Positions 7,580 to 10,380 of a DNA stretch of 10,380 bases are shown in pieces. Position numbers and translations under genes: made by a program. Below the pieces are notes generated by a model. That model saw only the letters and a program-made list of their open reading frames with translations, searched no databases and was not told where the DNA came from. Source of the DNA: DATLBA01 sp035527275 (GTDB taxonomy: Bacteria > Planctomycetota > Phycisphaerae > FEN-1346); contig DATLBA010000133.1 in NCBI GenBank assembly GCA_035527275.1, positions 1 through 10,380 of the forward strand, read 5' to 3'. Numbering within the stretch: position 1 is the stretch's first letter; every line of letters starts with the position of its first letter.

Positions 7580-7646
7580 GCTTGGCGCTAGCGCTAAAGG
7601 GGTTTGAGGGCCGAAGTGTTAAGATGGGCAAGGCCGAATTGAGCGC

Positions 7647-7714
7647 TTTTTTTGACTTTTTTTCACTTTTTTGTCGGAATTGAACCCCAATTGGCCCCTT
7701 TTGATCCCCTTTTT
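7647..7714. other. Helically phased A/T tracts (predicted curved DNA)
   Basis: Tracts start at 7647 (T7), 7657 (T7), 7667 (T6), 7678 (AATT), 7689 (AATT), 7699 (T4) and 7710 (T5). The steps are 10, 10, 11, 11, 10 and 11 bases, averaging 10.5, which is the helical repeat. Such phasing is known to bend DNA. A weaker array with starts at 7530, 7541, 7551, 7562 and 7573 lies upstream. Confidence 0.7.
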
Positions 7715-7762
7715 GGCCCTGTCGTATTGCCGCTCCTCCATGCGTCCGAGGGCATTTTTCGC

Positions 7763-7794
7763 CGCCGATTATGAGCATATGCTCAAAATCGGCG
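7763..7794. repeat. 32-bp near-perfect palindrome
   Basis: The centre is a perfect 14-bp palindrome, TGAGCATATGCTCA (7772-7785). The outer arms CGCCGATT (7763-7770) and AATCGGCG (7787-7794) also pair, with a single A/A mismatch between inner and outer parts. There is no T tract directly after it, so it looks like a protein-binding site or repeat element rather than a terminator. Confidence 0.65.
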
Positions 7795-7838
7795 CCGCCC
7801 GTCTCCCCCGCTCCGCGCGTCTTCCCGCCGTCTTCGGC

Positions 7839-7853
7839 CTGCCAAAATGGCAG
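7839..7853. repeat. Perfect 6-bp hairpin with AAA loop
   Basis: CTGCCA and TGGCAG flank AAA. It is one of several short perfect palindromes in this intergenic region. Confidence 0.4.
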
Positions 7854-7864
7854 CGCCAAGAGCG

Positions 7865-7903
7865 TGCCTGAGTGCCTGAGTGACCCTTCGACCTCGCTCA
7901 GGG
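7865..7903. repeat. Tandem 8-mer plus REP-like element
   Basis: TGCCTGAG occurs twice in tandem (7865-7880). It is followed by CCCTTCGAC-CTCGCTCAGGG (7884-7903), whose ends pair (CCCT/AGGG, then CGA/TCG). CCTGAG of the 8-mer can also pair with CTCAGG at 7897-7902. This core resembles a dispersed repeat I know from many bacterial genomes, recognisable in translation as LSEVEG. That identification is from memory. Confidence 0.5.
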
Positions 7904-7957
7904 CTTGTCTCGTTATCGAAGTAATACCCGCAGAAGCGGATATTGTTTTTCTTCGAG

Positions 7958-7982
7958 GCGGCCCCCGCGGGGAGCGGGCCGC
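7958..7982. repeat. GC-rich hairpin, 7-bp outer arms
   Basis: GCGGCCC (7958-7964) pairs with GGGCCGC (7976-7982). The loop holds a further CCGCGG palindrome. No T tract follows on either strand. Confidence 0.4.
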
Positions 7983-8053
7983 ACTCTGCGTTTGCCTCGT
8001 ACGGCCCCGACGGTGCCCAGTCACCCGCCCGGGAGAATTTTGCAGTTTGCCGC

Positions 8054-8081
8054 TTGACAGCGGGGATATTCGGCGTATAAT
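8054..8081 (+). promoter_or_regulatory. Consensus sigma70-type promoter
   Basis: A perfect TTGACA (8054-8059) and a perfect TATAAT (8076-8081) are 16 bases apart. The expected transcript start is near 8088. It drives the duplicated-hairpin leader and the receiver-like gene. This is the best promoter match in the window. Confidence 0.8.
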
Positions 8082-8120
8082 TGCGTGGAGACGGACGGGA
8101 TAGAAGTCGGACACGGTTGC

Positions 8121-8150
8121 GGGGCCGGTTTCCGAAAGGAGGCTGGGCCC
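8121..8150 (+). repeat. Leader hairpin, copy 1
   Basis: Arms 8121-8133 and 8138-8150 pair at 12 of 13 positions (the mismatch is G8124/G8147) around the tetraloop GAAA, a stable GNRA loop. It is related to the copy at 8201-8230. Confidence 0.65.
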
Positions 8151-8200
8151 ACTTTGCTGGTGCGGCCGGCGGGCCTCTTCGCCGGGCGAAGGGTTGTTGC

Positions 8201-8239
8201 GGGGTCGGCTTCCGAGGGGAGGTTGCCCCCTTTTCTTTT
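8201..8239 (+). terminator. Leader hairpin, copy 2, with T-rich tail (possible terminator or attenuator)
   Basis: Arms 8201-8213 and 8218-8230 pair at 12 of 13 positions (the mismatch is T8205/C8226) around GAGG. TTTTCTTTT follows directly (8231-8239). The form is that of an intrinsic terminator placed between a strong promoter and the coding sequence. Confidence 0.5.
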
Positions 8240-8243
8240 GGAG

Positions 8244-8693
8244 ATGCGCGAGGTGATGGAAGGGCGATTCGAGGAACAAGGCGGCAGCCTGTGGCGCCCT
8301 GCTTCCCAGCGGTCGGGGCCGTGGGAACTCCTGGTTCTCGTCGCCGAACCCGTTCTGGCGGACCTGAAGCAGGTGGTGACGTTCCTGGTGTCGCTCGGAC
8401 AGCCCGTCCGGGTGGCCACTTCATCCTGGGACGCCCGAGACCTGCTGCGGCGCCAGATCTTCACGCGTGCGATCGTTGCGGCAGAGATGACCTTCGACGG
8501 CGGGCCGCTCATCGCCCGCGTTGCCGCCATGCCGACGCTGGAGCGCATCGTGGCGACGGGGCCGACAGGCGACAGGCACCTGGAGGTCCGCGCCCGATTG
8601 GCCGGCGCCCACGTGTACTTGGTGCGTCCCGTAATCGCCGAGGCCCTCGCGCTTGCGCTAGCGACGACGAGCGGTTTCGCCGACACGCGCTGA
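8244..8693 (+). CDS. Degenerate receiver-like domain protein, 149 aa
   Basis: The frame stays open upstream to 8085, but that part lies in the hairpin leader and is low-complexity. The ATG at 8244 is chosen; GGAG directly precedes it and no well-spaced ribosome-binding site is seen, so the start is uncertain. From residue 27 the sequence follows the order of a response-regulator receiver domain. WELLVLVAEP is strand 1 and the acidic pocket, PVRVATSSWDARDLL strand 2 and helix 2, and RAIVAAEMTFDGGPLIARV strand 3. IVATGPTGD is strand 4 with the switch Thr, and AGAHVYLVRPV is strand 5. The phosphoacceptor Asp position is Ala (AIVAAEM) and the conserved Lys is Arg (YLVRPV), so phosphorylation is unlikely. 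There is no output domain. Function is unknown; the receiver assignment is by pattern only. Confidence 0.6.
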   Translation: MREVMEGRFEEQGGSLWRPASQRSGPWELLVLVAEPVLADLKQVVTFLVSLGQPVRVATSSWDARDLLRRQIFTRAIVAAEMTFDGGPLIARVAAMPTLERIVATGPTGDRHLEVRARLAGAHVYLVRPVIAEALALALATTSGFADTR

Positions 8694-8848
8694 GACCCGA
8701 CGCCGGTGGAGATTGGGCGCGCCGCTTCCGGTCACCTTCCCGAATTGCCCTTGCCCGCCTGTCCGCTCCGAGATACCTTTATCGTATGCAGGCGGCTGCG
8801 CCGGGGCGCGGTCGCGGCGGGATGGCGCCGGTTGGGAGCGGAGAAGAG

Positions 8849-9040
8849 ATGGACGAGCGGATGATCTTTTCGGGATTCGGCGGCCAGGGCCTGATGACGC
8901 GAGACATGGTCTACCACGGGTCGGACCCGCACGTTGTGGCCACCAGCCGACCTTTCATCGCCGCCTACGTGGCCGAGTGGATCATGGACCAAACCTGGCC
9001 GCCTCCGACCAGGATGGATCGAATGGACGTACGCCCATGA
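8849..9040 (+). pseudogene. 5' fragment of a 2-oxoacid:ferredoxin oxidoreductase gamma subunit
   Basis: The 63-codon frame begins MDERMIFSGFGGQGLMT, which closely matches the N-terminus of KorC/PorG-type gamma subunits (normally about 180 residues, starting with a glycine-rich GFGGQG loop). A GGAG at 8840-8843, five bases before the ATG, is a good ribosome-binding site. After residue 17 the family sequence stops; the remaining 46 residues (from RDMVYHGSDP) are not recognised. No other subunits of such an enzyme are nearby. The TGA stop overlaps the next ATG as ATGA. It could be a relic, or a small new gene that reuses an old start. An in-frame ATG at 8786 is also possible. Confidence 0.5.
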
Positions 9041-9144
9041 TGCGACTGGTCCTGCTGCGACACGGTGAGAGCCAGTGGAACCGTGAGAACCGGTTTACCG
9101 GCTGGACCGATGTTGACCTCTCGCCGAAGGGCGTGAGGGAATAG
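9037..9144 (+). pseudogene. gpmA: 5' fragment of 2,3-bisphosphoglycerate-dependent phosphoglycerate mutase
   Basis: The 35-codon frame contains MRLVLLRHGESQWN followed by RENRFTGWTDVDLSPKG, an unmistakable GpmA N-terminus with the RHGE motif whose His is the phosphorylated catalytic residue. The full enzyme is about 230-250 residues, so over 80 percent is missing. TAG at 9142-9144 ends the frame. Just after it, the frame shifted by one base reads AAGCALL, which resembles the next family segment (an AG-x-LL helix), so a frameshift may have preceded the larger loss. Nothing further downstream resembles the enzyme. There is no good ribosome-binding site; the start is two tandem ATGs overlapping the preceding stop. 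Confidence 0.75.
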
Positions 9145-9274
9145 CCGCCGGGTGCGCCCTGCTGTCTCCCTGAGGCTCGGGGATGGACGCCCGCCCAAGG
9201 GCGAGCCCCGTTCGGGAGATGTGCCCTCTCGGTGCCTGGCGTTGATGACGCCCCGGAAATGGACCGGTCGGCCC
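9145..9274. other. Non-coding stretch with GC-rich hairpin potential
   Basis: No gene is supported. GGCTCG and CGAGCC (about 9172-9207) can pair around an inner GCCC-AA-GGGC. Together with the leader at 9310-9455, the gap from the gpmA fragment to the next gene is 311 bases. Confidence 0.4.
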
Positions 9275-9303
9275 TTGACGCGGAGAACGCCGTTGCCTAT
9301 ATT
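9275..9303 (+). promoter_or_regulatory. Sigma70-type promoter of the 22-residue-repeat protein gene
   Basis: TTGACG (9275-9280) is followed after 17 bases by TATATT (9298-9303), giving a predicted start near 9310 and a long leader of about 146 bases. Confidence 0.65.
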
Positions 9304-9309
9304 CTCGTA

Positions 9310-9455
9310 GCGATTTCACGTTACGCTTAGACGCTGTCGGATGGGTCGGGCAGCTCGGCCGGCCGGTGCTAGATACTACTTGAGAAGGCAGTGTTAGCCG
9401 CCGACCCATCCGGAACGGCCGCGAGCTCGGCGACGCTGTCTAAGGGAGACGGACT
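9310..9455 (+). promoter_or_regulatory. Long structured 5' leader with nested inverted repeats
   Basis: CTTAGAC (9326-9332) pairs with GTCTAAG (9438-9444), which touches the GGGAG ribosome-binding site at 9444-9448. Inside this, a perfect 12-base inverted repeat, CGGATGGGTCGG (9338-9349) with CCGACCCATCCG (9401-9412), encloses a 51-base loop that holds a 10-bp palindrome (9356-9365). CGAGCTCG lies at 9422-9429. The fold could control translation. It matches no riboswitch that I recognise. Confidence 0.5.
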
Positions 9456-9953
9456 ATGGGTGACTCTGCGCTTTCAACCGTAGGCAGGACCGCAAAGATG
9501 GCTGTCATTGGGGCCATCAAGGCCGTTGGCGACACGGCCGAAGCAGTGATCGAAGCCAGCGCCGACGTGCTAAAGACCGCCGTCGAAGGTGTGGCCGATG
9601 TTACGGGCGCCGTTATCGAGAACACCAGGAAGGTGGTCCGCGGGGCGATCCACGCGGCCTCCGACACCGGCGAGGATGTCGGCACCGTGGCCAAGGCTGC
9701 GGTCCGTGGCGCGATCAAGGCGGCCGCGGACGTCGGCGGGGATGTCGGTCAGGTGGCTGTCGCCGCGATCAAGGGAACGGTCAAGGCCGTGGAGGAAGTC
9801 GGCGGGGACACCGGAAAAGCCCTCAAGGGTGCTGTGACGGGCGCCATCGACGCAGCCGAGGAGATCGGCGAGGAGACCGCCCAAGCCGTCCGCGACGTGC
9901 TGGTCAAGTCGGTCGACGGCGCCAAGGATATCATCAAGTCTCCGCTAAAGTAG
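9456..9953 (+). CDS. 22-residue-repeat amphipathic helical protein, 165 aa
   Basis: From residue 17 to 148 the protein is six consecutive 22-residue repeats starting at 17, 39, 61, 83, 105 and 127, plus a partial seventh. The pattern is roughly V-x-G-A-I-K-A-A-x-D-x-G-x-D-V-G-x-V-A-x-A, strongest in repeats 3-6 (for example VRGAIHAASDTGEDVG and VRGAIKAAADVGGDVG). Alanine, valine and glycine alternate with regularly placed charges, and there is no cysteine, tryptophan or signal peptide. Repeats of 22 or 11 residues of this type form amphipathic helices, as in exchangeable apolipoproteins, LEA proteins and phasins, so lipid-surface binding or stress protection is a reasonable guess. No specific family is assigned. 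GGGAG lies seven bases before the ATG. Its own promoter and long leader suggest regulated expression; an hsp20 start lies downstream. Confidence 0.75.
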   Translation: MGDSALSTVGRTAKMAVIGAIKAVGDTAEAVIEASADVLKTAVEGVADVTGAVIENTRKVVRGAIHAASDTGEDVGTVAKAAVRGAIKAAADVGGDVGQVAVAAIKGTVKAVEEVGGDTGKALKGAVTGAIDAAEEIGEETAQAVRDVLVKSVDGAKDIIKSPLK

Positions 9954-9987
9954 GTCCCGTCTGACCAGTTTGTCCGGAACATGGGGC

Positions 9988-10014
9988 GCCTGCCCGAGAG
10001 GGGGCATGGCAGGC
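9988..10014 (+). terminator. Possible terminator hairpin after the repeat-protein gene
   Basis: GCCTGCC (9988-9994) and GGCAGGC (10008-10014) form a perfect 7-bp stem 35 bases after the stop codon. There is no T tract, so factor-independent termination is doubtful. Confidence 0.35.
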
Positions 10015-10017
10015 ATG

Positions 10018-10045
10018 TTGGCACGTGCGCACTGACGCGCATAAA
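10018..10045 (+). promoter_or_regulatory. Possible promoter of the hsp20 fragment
   Basis: TTGGCA (10018-10023) is followed after 16 bases by CATAAA (10040-10045), 5/6 and 4/6 to consensus. The short palindromes GCACGTGC and GTGCGCAC lie between the boxes and could be operator sequence. Confidence 0.4.
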
Positions 10046-10067
10046 GGAGAAAGGTCACATTGGTCTG

Positions 10068-10380
10068 ATGCGACGCAGAAGGGGCAGGGCACCCCGTTGG
10101 CGCGCCTCCGGGATGATGATGGACGATCTGTTCAGACGCTTCTTTGGTGATTGGGGCGACTGGCCTGCCTTGACAGCTCCGCGCGGGGATTGGTTGCCTG
10201 CGGTGGAGGTTGCGGAGCAGGAGAATGCCGTTGTCGTGAAGGCCGAGCTGCCGGGGCTGCCGCCACGCAACTGCGGGAGTGCCTCCGTGACCCGTCAACT
10301 TGGTAGTCGAGCACGCGCCAGAAGGCAGGTGTTGGCTGGTAGCTTGGTTCGAGACTTATGGGAAGGCGCTATGGGCGGAG
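10068..10380 (+). pseudogene. 5' fragment of a small heat shock protein (Hsp20), open to the window edge
   Basis: From the in-frame ATGs at 10113-10121 the protein reads MMMDDLFRRFFGDW, then DWLPAVEVAEQENAVVVKAELPGLPP, the standard entry into the Hsp20 alpha-crystallin domain (W-x-PAVDVxE ... KAELPG). After about base 10265, where D-V-x-I-x-V strands should follow, the sequence becomes RNCGSASVTRQLGSRARARRQ, with no resemblance to the domain. The frame stays open to 10380, so the true end is unseen. The most upstream in-frame ATG is 10068, behind an AAAGG at 10050-10054; 10113 matches the family start better but has no clear ribosome-binding site. An intact Hsp20 is an ATP-independent holdase of about 140-150 residues. 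This copy lacks most of the chaperone domain. Confidence 0.65.

Larger units (their letters stand above)
7288..8053. other. Long intergenic region rich in palindromes and phased A/T tracts
   Basis: About 770 bases show no convincing gene on either strand. The long minus-strand frame through this region reads antisense through tRNA-Arg at its end and has no family-like sequence. The base composition changes sharply: G- and T-rich 7520-7720, then GC-rich with several hairpins. Structures are given separately: 7530-7576 and 7647-7714 (phased tracts), 7559-7579, 7763-7794, 7839-7853, 7865-7903 and 7958-7982. A 10-bp palindrome GCGCTAGCGC is also at 7585-7594. Confidence 0.6.
8088..8243 (+). ncRNA. 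Structured leader or small RNA with duplicated hairpin
   Basis: The predicted transcript from the consensus promoter carries two related hairpins exactly 80 bases apart: 8121-8150 (loop GAAA) and 8201-8230 (loop GAGG). Each has 13-base arms with 12 possible pairs. Between them lies CTTCGC-CGG-GCGAAG (8177-8191), or alternatively CCGGCG/CGCCGG (8166-8171/8180-8185). The second hairpin is followed by TTTTCTTTT. The GGAGG in each 3' arm resembles a ribosome-binding site that would be hidden in the stem. It could be an attenuator leader for the downstream gene or a free-standing RNA of about 150 bases. It matches no RNA family that I recognise. Confidence 0.5.

Noticed and set aside
7763..7982. 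CRISPR array among the many palindromes
   Set aside because: The palindromes differ in sequence and spacing; there is no repeated unit with regular spacers.
8085..8243. GTG at 8085 as the start of the receiver-like protein
   Set aside because: It lies at or before the predicted transcript start, and the extra 53 residues are low-complexity sequence encoded by the hairpin leader.
8081..8848. Plus-strand frame covering the receiver-like gene and joined in frame to the gamma-subunit fragment
   Set aside because: Its sequence over the receiver-like gene is arginine- and glycine-rich shadow sequence; only the part from 8849 resembles a known family.
10018..10036. Sigma54-type promoter at TTGGCACG upstream of the hsp20 fragment
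   Set aside because: The -24-like element is present, but the GC of the -12 element is not at the required spacing.

Overview
The window is GC-rich and gene-dense on the left, with an intergenic and repeat-rich right half. The gene content (a TIGR03790-family protein, hflK-hflC, two CxxCxxCC metal-binding proteins, an endonuclease-type mutL) and the GC-rich coding sequence suggest an uncultured bacterium, possibly of the Planctomycetota. That placement is inference from gene families; no rRNA or other strong phylogenetic marker is present.

Left part (1-4857): a TIGR03790-family gene runs in from the left edge and converges on a two-gene hflK-hflC operon on the minus strand (ATGA overlap, near-consensus promoter). 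Then come a roughly 260-base non-coding stretch, a 67-residue lipoprotein gene with its own promoter and terminator, and two consecutive minus-strand genes for cysteine-rich CxxCxxCC (YkgJ-type) proteins joined as TAGATG. A 131-bp divergent promoter region, with back-to-back sigma70-type promoters, separates this pair from mutL.

Middle (4858-8243): mutL (627 aa, endonuclease-type motifs), then tRNA-Gly(CCC) on the minus strand and tRNA-Arg(ACG) on the plus strand, both with encoded CCA and near-consensus promoters. The next 770 bases hold no convincing gene but are rich in DNA structure: two arrays of A/T tracts phased at about 10.5 bp, a 32-bp near-perfect palindrome, several short perfect hairpins and a REP-like element.

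Right part (8054-10380): a consensus promoter (TTGACA-N16-TATAAT) drives a leader containing two 80-nt-spaced copies of the same 13-bp-arm hairpin, the second followed by a T-rich tract, ahead of a gene for a degenerate receiver-like domain. After this come apparent 5' gene ends without their remainder: a 2-oxoacid:ferredoxin oxidoreductase gamma-subunit start, a phosphoglycerate mutase start, and at the right edge an Hsp20 start. Between the last two sits a seemingly intact gene for a protein made of six 22-residue amphipathic repeats, with its own strong promoter and a long foldable leader.

The most notable items are the duplicated leader hairpin, the phased A/T tracts, the structured leader plus 22-residue-repeat protein, and the cluster of orphan gene starts. 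All functional statements rest on reading motifs by eye; no database search was run.
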